Shown here piece after piece: positions 1 to 6,326 of a stretch of DNA of 9,901 nt. The first letter of the stretch is position 1, and every line of letters starts with the position of its first letter. The notes under the pieces are model-generated. The model had not been told where the DNA came from and did not search any database. It saw only the letters and a program-made list of their open reading frames with translations. Made by a program: the position numbers and the translations under genes. This stretch comes from an uncultured Selenomonadales bacterium (GTDB lineage: Bacteria; Bacillota; Negativicutes; Selenomonadales; Selenomonadaceae): assembly GCA_946543495.1 (NCBI GenBank), contig CAMNLS010000033.1, forward strand, positions 1-9,901. The letters run 5' to 3'.

Positions 1-329
1 TATTGCCAAAGAATAAAATTGTTCCGGACTTCGTGACGGGAAAATCGAGCGTCGGAATAAGATTTCCTGCAAATGAGGTAGCGTTATCATTTATAAGGCT
101 TGCCGGAGTTCCAATCGCCGCGCCGAGTGCGAATTTATCAGGAAAAACGCCGCCGAAGACCGCGCAGGAAGTTTTTGACAACTTATCTGGCAAAATACCG
201 CTTATATTGGACGGCGGGCAATGTGAATTCGGAATTTCTTCAACGATAATCGATTTGACGACTTCGGAGCCGAAAATTTTACGTCACGGAGCGATTTCGG
301 CGGAAAAAATATGGGAGGTATTGAGATGA
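1..329 (+). CDS. tsaC: L-threonylcarbamoyladenylate synthase, TsaC/YrdC type (3' part only)
   Basis: This is the C-terminal half, about 108 residues, of a YrdC-domain protein. The enzyme makes threonylcarbamoyl-AMP from threonine, bicarbonate and ATP for the t6A37 modification of ANN-decoding tRNAs in the cytoplasm. Visible family signatures are the LPKN start of the fragment, the APSANLSGK segment (about residues 39-47 of the fragment), the LILDGG segment and the STIIDL segment before PKILRHGAI. The protein ends about 15 residues after the YrdC core, so it looks like the short TsaC form (around 200 residues) and lacks the extra C-terminal domain of Sua5. The TTG at base 3 is an internal Leu codon, not a start; the gene begins before the window. 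Its TGA overlaps the next gene's ATG (ATGA), implying translational coupling. A YrdC gene near glyA is a familiar Firmicute arrangement. Assignment to the superfamily is secure; TsaC rather than a YciO-like paralogue is inference. Confidence 0.9.
   Translation, partial: LPKNKIVPDFVTGKSSVGIRFPANEVALSFIRLAGVPIAAPSANLSGKTPPKTAQEVFDNLSGKIPLILDGGQCEFGISSTIIDLTTSEPKILRHGAISAEKIWEVLR
313..319 (+). promoter_or_regulatory. Shine-Dalgarno site that fixes the start of the SnoaL-like gene
   Basis: GGGAGGT lies 6 bases before the ATG at 326. A longer reading frame opens with an ATG at 311, but that codon would put the ribosome-binding site inside the coding region. The 326 start gives MSNAERNK and the ATGA overlap with the upstream stop. 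Confidence 0.8.
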
Positions 330-757
330 GCAACGCGGAACGCAATAAATTGACAATGAAACGCTTTATGACGTGCATTAACACGAACGACATTAAACTT
401 GCCGAAGAGTTGATTGATTCCAAAGCCGAGTTCGCGAGTTTGATTTCGCCTGAGAAACTTTACGGCGGAGCGGGCTATTTGAGCGTGGTCAGCTTTATGC
501 GCAAAAGTTTTTCGGATATTCACTGGGAAATTGTCGATATGGCGGCGGAAGATGATAAAGTTGCGGTTTATTGGACATGTTCTGGAACGCACGACGGTGA
601 ATTCATGAATCTTGCGCCGACTGGCAAAAAATTTTCGTTCAGATGTATGAATTTCTACTATTTCAACGACGAGGGCAAAATAATTAACGATGTGGCGGCA
701 AAAGGTCTGATTGGCTTATTCGAGGCATTGGGCTTGATGAAATCGCCGCAAATTTAA
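326..757 (+). CDS. SnoaL-like / NTF2-fold ester cyclase family protein
   Basis: The product is 143 residues, a normal size for a single SnoaL-like (NTF2-fold alpha+beta barrel) domain. An N-terminal helix (MSNAERNKLTMKRFMTCINTND) is followed by a cone-shaped barrel. The recognisable part is WTCSGTHDGEF (about residues 83-93), then LAPTGKKFSFRCMNFYYFNDEGKI (about 96-119), which matches the usual polyketide-cyclase-like pattern of SGTHxGEF, PTGKKxxFRxMDFYxFxDGKI. No signal peptide or membrane segment is visible, so it is probably cytoplasmic. Family members include ester cyclases, isomerases and many proteins of unknown function, so no substrate can be named. The gene sits in translational coupling between tsaC and glyA, a place often held by other housekeeping genes such as rpiB or upp in Firmicutes. 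No polyketide genes are nearby, so a secondary-metabolite role is unlikely. Confidence 0.8.
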   Translation: MSNAERNKLTMKRFMTCINTNDIKLAEELIDSKAEFASLISPEKLYGGAGYLSVVSFMRKSFSDIHWEIVDMAAEDDKVAVYWTCSGTHDGEFMNLAPTGKKFSFRCMNFYYFNDEGKIINDVAAKGLIGLFEALGLMKSPQI

Positions 758-770
758 TGGAGGTATAAGA

Positions 771-2012
771 ATGAATTTGAATGAAGGCTTGAAAAAGGAT
801 GCAGAATTGTTCGCGGCGGTTGAAAATGAATTAAATCGTCAGCGGAACAAATTGGAGCTGATAGCGTCGGAAAATATCGTAAGCAAAGCGGTAATGGAGG
901 CGCAAGGCTCGGTTTTGACGAACAAATACGCTGAAGGCTACCCCGGCAAGCGTTATTACGGCGGTTGCGAATTCGTGGACGTTGCAGAACAACTCGCGAT
1001 TGACCGCGCTAAGAAACTTTTCAACTGCGAATATGCAAATGTTCAGCCGCATTCGGGCGCACAGGCGAATACAGCGGTATATTTTGCGCTTGCGACGCCC
1101 GGCGATGTGATAATGGGCATGAATTTGACAGACGGCGGGCATTTAACGCACGGTTCGCCCGTAAATATGAGCGGAAAGTACTTTAAAATCGTTCCCTACG
1201 GCGTAAATCGTGAAACCGAGCGCATTGATTACGACGAACTGGAAAAAATCGCGTTTGAGTGCAAGCCGAAAATTATTGTGGCTGGCGCGTCGGCATATTC
1301 GCGAATAATCGACTTTGAACGGCTTGCGAACACGGCAAAAAAGGTCGGCGCGTATTTAATGGTAGATATGGCGCACATTGCAGGCTTAATCGCGGCTGGA
1401 TTGCACCCAAGTCCGATTGAATTTGCCGATGTAGTCACTTCGACGACGCATAAGACGCTTAGAGGCCCCAGAGGCGGATTAATCCTTTGCAAAGACGCGG
1501 AATTCGGCAAACAGTTCAATAAAGCAATTTTCCCCGGTATTCAAGGCGGTCCGCTCATGCACGTTATCGCGGCAAAGGCTGTGGCGTTTTTCGAGGCTCT
1601 TCAACCAGAATTTAAAGAATATGCCGCGCAGATTATCAAGAATGCAAAAGTTTTAGCTGAAACTCTGCAAAAAGACGGCTTTAGGATTGTTTCGGGCGGC
1701 ACGGATAATCATTTAATGCTAGTCGACCTCACGAGCAAAAATATCACGGGCAAAGAGGCGCAAAACGTCCTTGACGAGGTAAATATCACGGCGAACAAGA
1801 ATACAATTCCGTTTGAACCGCGTAGCCCGTTCGTGACCAGCGGTTTGAGGCTTGGAAGTCCCGCTTTGACCACTCGCGGCTTTAAAGAAGACGATATGCG
1901 CGAAGTTGCAGATATAATCGCGTTGGTTTTGGATAATCCGACAGATAATGATAAAAAAGTTGAGGCACGGGCAAGAGTAGCGGCACTTTGTAAAAAATAT
2001 CCGCTTTATTAA
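771..2012 (+). CDS. glyA: Serine hydroxymethyltransferase
   Basis: This PLP enzyme interconverts serine plus tetrahydrofolate with glycine plus 5,10-methylene-tetrahydrofolate, the main cytoplasmic source of one-carbon units. The 413-residue length is normal for bacterial GlyA. Visible hallmarks are LIASENIVS (30-38), NKYAEGYPGKRYYGGCEFVD (51-70), QPHSGAQAN (92-100), the PLP-contacting VDMAHIAGL (D199, H202), and the Schiff-base motif TTHKTLRGPRGG with Lys228. Arg360 in SGLRLGSPA is the expected substrate-carboxylate residue. The start is ATG 771, 6 bases after GGAGGT (759-764). It follows the SnoaL-like gene by 13 bp and precedes the PAP2 gene by 11 bp, so the four plus-strand genes are probably one transcript. 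All key residues are present, so an active enzyme is expected. Confidence 0.98.
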   Translation: MNLNEGLKKDAELFAAVENELNRQRNKLELIASENIVSKAVMEAQGSVLTNKYAEGYPGKRYYGGCEFVDVAEQLAIDRAKKLFNCEYANVQPHSGAQANTAVYFALATPGDVIMGMNLTDGGHLTHGSPVNMSGKYFKIVPYGVNRETERIDYDELEKIAFECKPKIIVAGASAYSRIIDFERLANTAKKVGAYLMVDMAHIAGLIAAGLHPSPIEFADVVTSTTHKTLRGPRGGLILCKDAEFGKQFNKAIFPGIQGGPLMHVIAAKAVAFFEALQPEFKEYAAQIIKNAKVLAETLQKDGFRIVSGGTDNHLMLVDLTSKNITGKEAQNVLDEVNITANKNTIPFEPRSPFVTSGLRLGSPALTTRGFKEDDMREVADIIALVLDNPTDNDKKVEARARVAALCKKYPLY

Positions 2013-2023
2013 GGAGTTTCGAT

Positions 2024-2965
2024 GTGGATTTAGATTATTTAATATTTCTGCAAGGAATTCGTAATAATTGGGGCGGCGAAGGACTTTTTTCGCTAATCTC
2101 AGCCCTTCCAACGAGTGCATTAACGGCGTTGATTCCGGCGATACTTTTCTGGTGTATTAACAAATACGCGGGGATTTTCCTACTTTTTAACGCGGAAATT
2201 GGTCGCGTCGTTAACGAATTACTTAAAGGCACGTTTTGCGTATATCGCCCGTGGATTCATGACGCAGAATTGATTCCGGCGTCATCGGCAATGGAAAAAG
2301 CGTCGAGCTTTTCATTTCCGAGCGGTCATACGCAGTTCACGACGGCGATTTATGGCGGCTTTGCGTTCTTTTACAGGAAAATTGTTCCGTTGCTGATAAT
2401 TCCCTGCGCTTTGATAGTATTAATGGTGGCATTCAGCCGAAATTTTTTAGGCGTACACACGCCGCAAGATGTTTTAGTCGCGATAATTTATTCAATCGGG
2501 CTGTTTTACGTGACTGAGCGGCTTTTCAAGTGGATAGGCAAGGACGATGAGCGGAAATTAACATTTTTCGTCGTCGGAATAGCGGCAACGCTGATAGTTT
2601 TTGCTTATTTGTACTTCAAACCGTATCCAGAAGACATTTTGAACGGAAAAATCATCGTCGACCCGCTAAAGGCGCGTGCAGATGCCTTTGATGCGCTTGG
2701 ATTCGGGCTGGCGTTCTTTTTGGGCTGGTTTTTGGAGCAAAAGTTTATTAACTTCAAGACAAAAGTATCCAACAAGGACAAATTGTGGCGAATAATAATT
2801 GGCGTCGGGGTTTTGGGCGTGATAGCAGTCGTCGTGTATCCTTTGATTAAATATTTCCTAAGCGTTGAGCTTTATAAGTTCTTCAAAGCGTTTTTACCGT
2901 TCTTTTCAATGCTTTTTATAATCCCGTTGATATTTACGCGGGTAGAAGCGCGATTCAAGAGGTAA
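2024..2965 (+). CDS. PAP2-family integral membrane phosphatase
   Basis: The product is 313 residues with several hydrophobic stretches. All three PAP2/acid-phosphatase motifs are intact: KX6RP at K68-P76 (KGTFCVYRP), PSGH at 99-102, and SRX5HX3D at S138-D149 (SRNFLGVHTPQD). His102 and His145 would be the acid/base and nucleophile. Members of this fold dephosphorylate lipid phosphates or diphosphates, such as undecaprenyl pyrophosphate, phosphatidic acid or phosphatidylglycerol phosphate, at the membrane; the substrate here is unknown. The PAP2 core ends near residue 170. It is followed by about 140 residues containing further membrane segments (about 180-197, 222-238, 256-274, 288-304), longer than minimal PAP2 enzymes. 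The start is GTG 2024, with AAGGAG at 2011-2016. An overlapping ATG at 2022 is out of frame and stops after three codons. It is the last gene of the plus-strand operon. Confidence 0.9.
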   Translation: MDLDYLIFLQGIRNNWGGEGLFSLISALPTSALTALIPAILFWCINKYAGIFLLFNAEIGRVVNELLKGTFCVYRPWIHDAELIPASSAMEKASSFSFPSGHTQFTTAIYGGFAFFYRKIVPLLIIPCALIVLMVAFSRNFLGVHTPQDVLVAIIYSIGLFYVTERLFKWIGKDDERKLTFFVVGIAATLIVFAYLYFKPYPEDILNGKIIVDPLKARADAFDALGFGLAFFLGWFLEQKFINFKTKVSNKDKLWRIIIGVGVLGVIAVVVYPLIKYFLSVELYKFFKAFLPFFSMLFIIPLIFTRVEARFKR

Positions 2966-2979
2966 AAGGCAAAAAAATT

Positions 2980-3008
2980 TCCTCCGCCGCTTTGACGGAG
3001 GATTTTTT
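2980..3008 (+). terminator. Rho-independent terminator shared by converging genes
   Basis: TCCTCCG (2980-2986) pairs with CGGAGGA (2996-3002), and a run of six T follows at 3003-3008. On the other strand the A run at 2971-2977 provides a U tract after the same stem. It lies 15 bp past the PAP2 stop and 15 bp past the metA stop, so it probably works in both directions. Confidence 0.88.
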
Positions 3009-3022
3009 GTGTGTTTAACGGT

Positions 3023-3955
3023 TTACAGGAATGATTTACTGCTGATAGATTCCAGCTCGTATGGGGTTTCTTGATAAACGTAGTAGTTCAACCAATTAGC
3101 AAAGAGCAAATGCGCCACGCTCCGCCACTTGACGACGGGTTCACGTGTCGGGTCGTTATTCGGAAAATAATTTTGCGGCAAGTTCGGATTAAGCCCCGCC
3201 CGCAAGTCGCGTTCGTATTCGTTTCGCAGGGTGTTTGGGTCGTATTCGGCATGACCCGTGATAAAAAATTGTCGTTTCTCAAGATTAGCCACGGCATAAA
3301 TCCCGACCTCGTCCGACTCGGAAAGAATCGTCAACGCGGGAACTTTTTCTATGTCTTCGCGGCGGGTTCCGGTGTATCTTGAATGCGGCACAAAGAATTC
3401 ATCATCGAAGCCGCGCATTAATTTTTCATGCTGAACGCAGAGCCTGTGACGATACACGCCCGAAAACTTTTCTGGCAACAGATACTTCGGCACGCCGTAA
3501 TGATAATACAACGCCGCCTGCGCCCCCCAGCAGATATGGAACGTCGACCAAGCATGCGACTTGCTCCACGCCATGATTTCACAAAGCTCTTTCCAATAAG
3601 CAACGTCCTCAAAGTCGATAAGCTCAAGCGGCGCGCCCGTGATGATGAAGCCGTCATAATTTTTATCTTTAACGTCGTCGAACGTGCCGTAAAACTCAGT
3701 TAGATAACTCTTCGCGGTGTGCGTCGGCGTATAAGTGCGCGTATAAATAAAATCAACCTCGACTTGAAGCGGCGTATTGCCTAAGAGCCTAAGCAGTTGC
3801 GTTTCAGTCACGGGCTTTATCGGCATAAGGTTTAGTATTAAAATCTTTAACGGGCGAATGTCCTGTTCGTAAGCTCGCTTGGCGTCCATGACGAAAATAT
3901 TTTCGCTCTCCAAGACGTGTGTCGCGGGCAGGTTGTTTGGAATTTTTATTGGCAA
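3023..3955 (-). CDS. metA: Homoserine O-acyltransferase MetA, predicted acetyl-CoA dependent
   Basis: MetA acylates the hydroxyl of homoserine, the first committed step of methionine synthesis, in the cytoplasm. The 310 residues cover the whole family, from MPIKIPNNLPA to the C-terminal WLNYYVYQETPY. The catalytic nucleophile is Cys142 in FHICWGAQA, and His235 and Glu237 in TGHAEYD complete the expected catalytic set. Residue 111, in GAPLELIDF, is Glu. In characterised MetA enzymes Glu111 goes with acetyl-CoA use and Gly111 with succinyl-CoA use, so I predict homoserine O-acetyltransferase activity although the family is often named succinyltransferase. The start is a TTG at 3955, supported by GAGAGGTG (3963-3970) 7 bases upstream and by the conserved MPIKIP beginning. 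That ribosome-binding site overlaps the stop of the preceding gene, so the two are probably co-transcribed. There is no room for a SAM riboswitch directly upstream. Confidence 0.96.
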   Translation of the reverse strand: MPIKIPNNLPATHVLESENIFVMDAKRAYEQDIRPLKILILNLMPIKPVTETQLLRLLGNTPLQVEVDFIYTRTYTPTHTAKSYLTEFYGTFDDVKDKNYDGFIITGAPLELIDFEDVAYWKELCEIMAWSKSHAWSTFHICWGAQAALYYHYGVPKYLLPEKFSGVYRHRLCVQHEKLMRGFDDEFFVPHSRYTGTRREDIEKVPALTILSESDEVGIYAVANLEKRQFFITGHAEYDPNTLRNEYERDLRAGLNPNLPQNYFPNNDPTREPVVKWRSVAHLLFANWLNYYVYQETPYELESISSKSFL

Positions 3956-3968
3956 TGTGATTCACCTC

Positions 3969-4847
3969 TCAATCCAAGGAGTAACGTTTGACCCAATTAG
4001 GATTATTCTTGACGTAGGCGCGAAGACGCACAAGCCCTTTATAGTCGGGGTCGTCACTTTTAATCATTCGATAGGCTCCGTCGTATTCGTCCTTTAGCTC
4101 CTGCCAAGAATTATTTGGCGTCCAAGTTTGTCCGTCCTTGATGACCTCGGTGCCCTGCGTCAAGTTGACTGCCTTCTTCATGAAACGAATTTCCGTTGTC
4201 TGCCCACGCGAATCCTTTGTGACTTGCCACTCCCACAGAATTAAATTCGTGCCCTTAAGCCGCATTGTCGTCGTATCGGCAGTTAGATTTGTCGTGTTGC
4301 CCTCTTCGTCGGTGTACGTCCACAAGTCAAGCCAGCGTTCTTCCGTTGCGGCGCGTTTGCGGTCGCGTTCGCCCAGTTGAAAGACTTCATCGACTATCGC
4401 GCAATAAAATTCTTCGTCGAAGGAGCGAGTATTTATTTCCTTAATGCGTCCTTCTTCCTTAGACCAAACGACTTGATGATCTGCGTTATAAAAATCTTCG
4501 CGGACGTATTGAAGCGTTCGATTCTGCGGATTAACTCTTAGCAATGCCAAGCTATAAGTCAAGTTGTGCGGGTCGGGCAAGATGTTTGATATACCGTAAT
4601 TTTTAATCGTCTCCGCCGCGCCCTCGTAAGAATACGTCGTCTTTGTCCAAGCCTCAATCTCGATAGCAATTTCCCTGCCGTCATTGGTGACGACCTTCTT
4701 TTTAACTGTCACGGATTCAGGCTCGAAGTACTTGCTGTATTTGTCATTGGAGTCCAGCCAAAACCAATTTGTTTCTGCGCTGACCTCTTGCGGAACGAAG
4801 AACATCGCCGCGCAGATTATCATAAGTGCAAAAAATTTCTTAAGCAA
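3969..4847 (-). CDS. Exported protein of unknown function
   Basis: I do not recognise the family. The product is 292 residues from the start chosen here. A clear signal peptide (MLKKFFALMIICAAMFFVPQEVSA, residues 1-24) has an ordinary type I cleavage site, VSA before ET, and there is no lipobox. The mature part is hydrophilic, rich in W, Y and charged residues, with alternating patterns suggesting beta structure. Two segments share a loose pattern, WFWLDSNDKYSKYFEPESVTVKK near the N-terminus and TNLTADTTTMRLKGTNLILWEWQVTK near residue 190, hinting at a repeated domain. Start choice: a GTG at 4856 overlaps the upstream TGA but has its ribosome-binding site touching the codon. TTG 4847 lies 7 bases after AGGGGT (4855-4860) and gives a cleaner signal peptide, so I prefer it. 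It is tightly packed between the HydF-like GTPase gene and metA. A periplasmic or surface location is likely. Confidence 0.75.
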   Translation of the reverse strand: MLKKFFALMIICAAMFFVPQEVSAETNWFWLDSNDKYSKYFEPESVTVKKKVVTNDGREIAIEIEAWTKTTYSYEGAAETIKNYGISNILPDPHNLTYSLALLRVNPQNRTLQYVREDFYNADHQVVWSKEEGRIKEINTRSFDEEFYCAIVDEVFQLGERDRKRAATEERWLDLWTYTDEEGNTTNLTADTTTMRLKGTNLILWEWQVTKDSRGQTTEIRFMKKAVNLTQGTEVIKDGQTWTPNNSWQELKDEYDGAYRMIKSDDPDYKGLVRLRAYVKNNPNWVKRYSLD

Positions 4848-4852
4848 ATCAA

Positions 4853-5425
4853 TCACCCCTTACCAAGCGTGACGCTTGATCCAGCGATCGCGACGGAGCT
4901 GGCAATACAGTCGGAGCCTGTGCCCGCGTTCGTACGCAACGCATGCGCATTGCTACTTGCGCTGTTTGTAGTCGTGTTCTGTGATTGAAGCTTGCGGTTA
5001 ATTGCCGCGTCCAATTCAACAATGCCCGCGCCCGTTTGAGAACTTACGCAAAGAGTATCCAGCCCAGAAACCTCTTCGACTGCCGCCGCCAATGCCTTGC
5101 CGCCGTCCGCGAACTCGTCCGCCTTACTGATGACGACTATGACTGACGAACCCGCCTTGCGTAGCTTGCTTATCCACGCCAGCTCCAGTTCAAACGAATC
5201 GTTTGTTATCAGCATGAGCGCGACTTCGACGCTCTGCGCGGATTGTTCTGCGGTTGAATCGTCTTCCACGTCAACGCTGACCGTATCGACCAGCATGACG
5301 CGTGTCATGCCGCTTATCTCCATTGCCCTAAACGCCGCATCCTGTATCATTTTATGCCGCGTCAAGGCGTACATCAACGTTGATTTGCCACTCTTGCGCT
5401 TGCCGAATATCCCAACCTGTCTCAT
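4853..5425 (-). CDS. Truncated HydF-like small GTPase with degenerate G motifs
   Basis: The 190-residue product begins directly with a P-loop, VGIFGKRKSGKSTL (G8 to S15 matching GxxxxGKS), followed by a segment DAAFRAMEISG and VMLVDT. These strongly resemble the N-terminal GTPase domain of HydF, the [FeFe]-hydrogenase maturation scaffold, which reads like GRRNAGKSSL, DPVYKAMEL and VVxIDTAG. Later G4 is SKAD (100-103, normally NKxD) and G5 is SSQTG (128-132). The switch I stretch with its GTTT threonines appears deleted, and G3 reads DTVS rather than DTAG. HydF's dimerisation and cysteine-rich cluster domains are absent; the last 45 residues are a Ser/Thr/Asn/Ala-rich tail with one Cys. The start is ATG 5425, with AGGAGG at 5435-5440. 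The TGA overlaps the alternative GTG start of the next gene. It may bind nucleotide without normal GTPase switching; HydF function itself is unlikely. A generic Era/TrmE-type GTPase is the alternative reading. Confidence 0.75.
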   Translation of the reverse strand: MRQVGIFGKRKSGKSTLMYALTRHKMIQDAAFRAMEISGMTRVMLVDTVSVDVEDDSTAEQSAQSVEVALMLITNDSFELELAWISKLRKAGSSVIVVISKADEFADGGKALAAAVEEVSGLDTLCVSSQTGAGIVELDAAINRKLQSQNTTTNSASSNAHALRTNAGTGSDCIASSVAIAGSSVTLGKG

Positions 5426-5450
5426 GAGCTTACGCCTCCTTTTTGCCGCG

Positions 5451-5459
5451 ATTATATCA
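5451..5459 (-). promoter_or_regulatory. Possible internal extended -10 promoter before the HydF-like gene
   Basis: The minus strand reads TGATATAAT here, a perfect -10 hexamer (5451-5456) with the extended TGn element. It lies in the 40 bp gap after the PHP gene, placing a start near 5444, just before the AGGAGG site at 5435-5440. No good -35 box is found at 16-18 bp; TTGACT at 5469-5474 is only 12 bp away. It could give the last three genes their own transcript. Confidence 0.45.
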
Positions 5460-5465
5460 AATATC

Positions 5466-6314
5466 CTAAGTCAAGTCGACAAGTTCACGCCGCCTTTTAT
5501 CGAAGCGGGCAATTTTTTTATAACCGAAGCCGCGAACATAATTCGTTGCCTCCTCGTTGAACCTGCCGCAGTCCTCCGGCTGATGAGCGTCGGAATTTAT
5601 CGTGATAGGCAAGTCGTAAGCGGCGGCAACCTTCATGAAGTCGGCGTAGGGCGAAATCTCTTTGACGGGATAGCGATAGCGCGTGCCGGTGTTCACGTCG
5701 ATAGCCATATCAGCTTTCTTGAGCGCGTCGGTGACTCGTTCAAGGTAAGGCGTCGTATCGAAGTCGGGGAAGTGATTAAACAGGCGCACGTTGAACGGGT
5801 GACCGAGAATATCATAATTGCCGCTCGCCGCTAACATCTCAACCTGCGCGACGTATTCCGTCCAAATGTCTTTCAAATCGTGGCATTTCCATTCGTCGAT
5901 AAGCTTAGAGGCGTCATAGCCCCAGCCCCAGAGGAAATGCACCGACCCAATCCGATAATCGAAGTCCCAAGCGTCAAGAATTTCTTTGACCGCCGATTGA
6001 TTGCGGAAGTTGCAGACCTCAATGCCAATCTTGACCGCGTGATTTTCTTTGAGCCGCGCCATGAAGTCAAAGTAATCCTTGAGTGTGTGTTTAAACTTAT
6101 TCGTCTTGAGCCAGACTCTTTGAAACTGACCGACGGACGAATCATCAAGAATCAAATCGTCGTAATAAAGTTGCTCGAATTCGGGGAAAGTGTGCGTGTG
6201 CTCGCTTATGCCAATTTCGTTAAGCCCGTGAGCCTTTGCCGCCGTGAAGAATCCTTCAACCCAAGCCGCGTCATAGTCGCCGTACTCAAAGTGCATGTGA
6301 TAATCGAATCGCAT
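5466..6314 (-). CDS. PHP-domain phosphoesterase, histidinol-phosphatase-like (HisK/HisJ type)
   Basis: The 282-residue protein is a complete PHP-domain metal-dependent phosphoesterase. The metal ligands stand in the expected order: H6 and H8 in DYHMHFE, E38 and H39 in ISEHTHTF, E99 in GIEVC, H126 in GSVHFLWG, H172 in GHPF, and D242 and H244 in NSDAHQPED. This arrangement and length match HisK/HisJ-type histidinol phosphatases, which hydrolyse L-histidinol phosphate in histidine synthesis in the cytoplasm. No other his gene is in the window, and PHP paralogues with other substrates are common, so the substrate is not certain. The start is ATG 6314, with GGGGT at 6321-6325; it lies 12 bp after the SGNH hydrolase stop, so the two are probably co-transcribed. 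The stop is TAG, and a 40 bp gap with a possible promoter separates it from the HydF-like gene. Confidence 0.88.
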   Translation of the reverse strand: MRFDYHMHFEYGDYDAAWVEGFFTAAKAHGLNEIGISEHTHTFPEFEQLYYDDLILDDSSVGQFQRVWLKTNKFKHTLKDYFDFMARLKENHAVKIGIEVCNFRNQSAVKEILDAWDFDYRIGSVHFLWGWGYDASKLIDEWKCHDLKDIWTEYVAQVEMLAASGNYDILGHPFNVRLFNHFPDFDTTPYLERVTDALKKADMAIDVNTGTRYRYPVKEISPYADFMKVAAAYDLPITINSDAHQPEDCGRFNEEATNYVRGFGYKKIARFDKRRRELVDLT

Positions 6315-6326
6315 TTCATCACCCCG

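Noticed and set aside
311..325. Upstream ATG giving MGGIEMSN for the SnoaL-like gene
   Set aside because: The five codons are the Shine-Dalgarno region itself; ATG 326 has the proper spacing.
3956..3968. SAM riboswitch or T-box ahead of metA
   Set aside because: Only 13 bp separate metA from the preceding gene, so there is no room for such an element there.
4853..5425. EutP/PduV microcompartment GTPase
   Set aside because: The P-loop context (GKRKSGKS) and the following FRAMEI segment match HydF better, and no microcompartment gene is near.
5097..5834. Plus-strand open frame of 245 codons
   Set aside because: It lies opposite the HydF-like and PHP genes, both of which have clear motifs and ribosome-binding sites. 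Its translation shows no recognisable domain, so it is a shadow frame.
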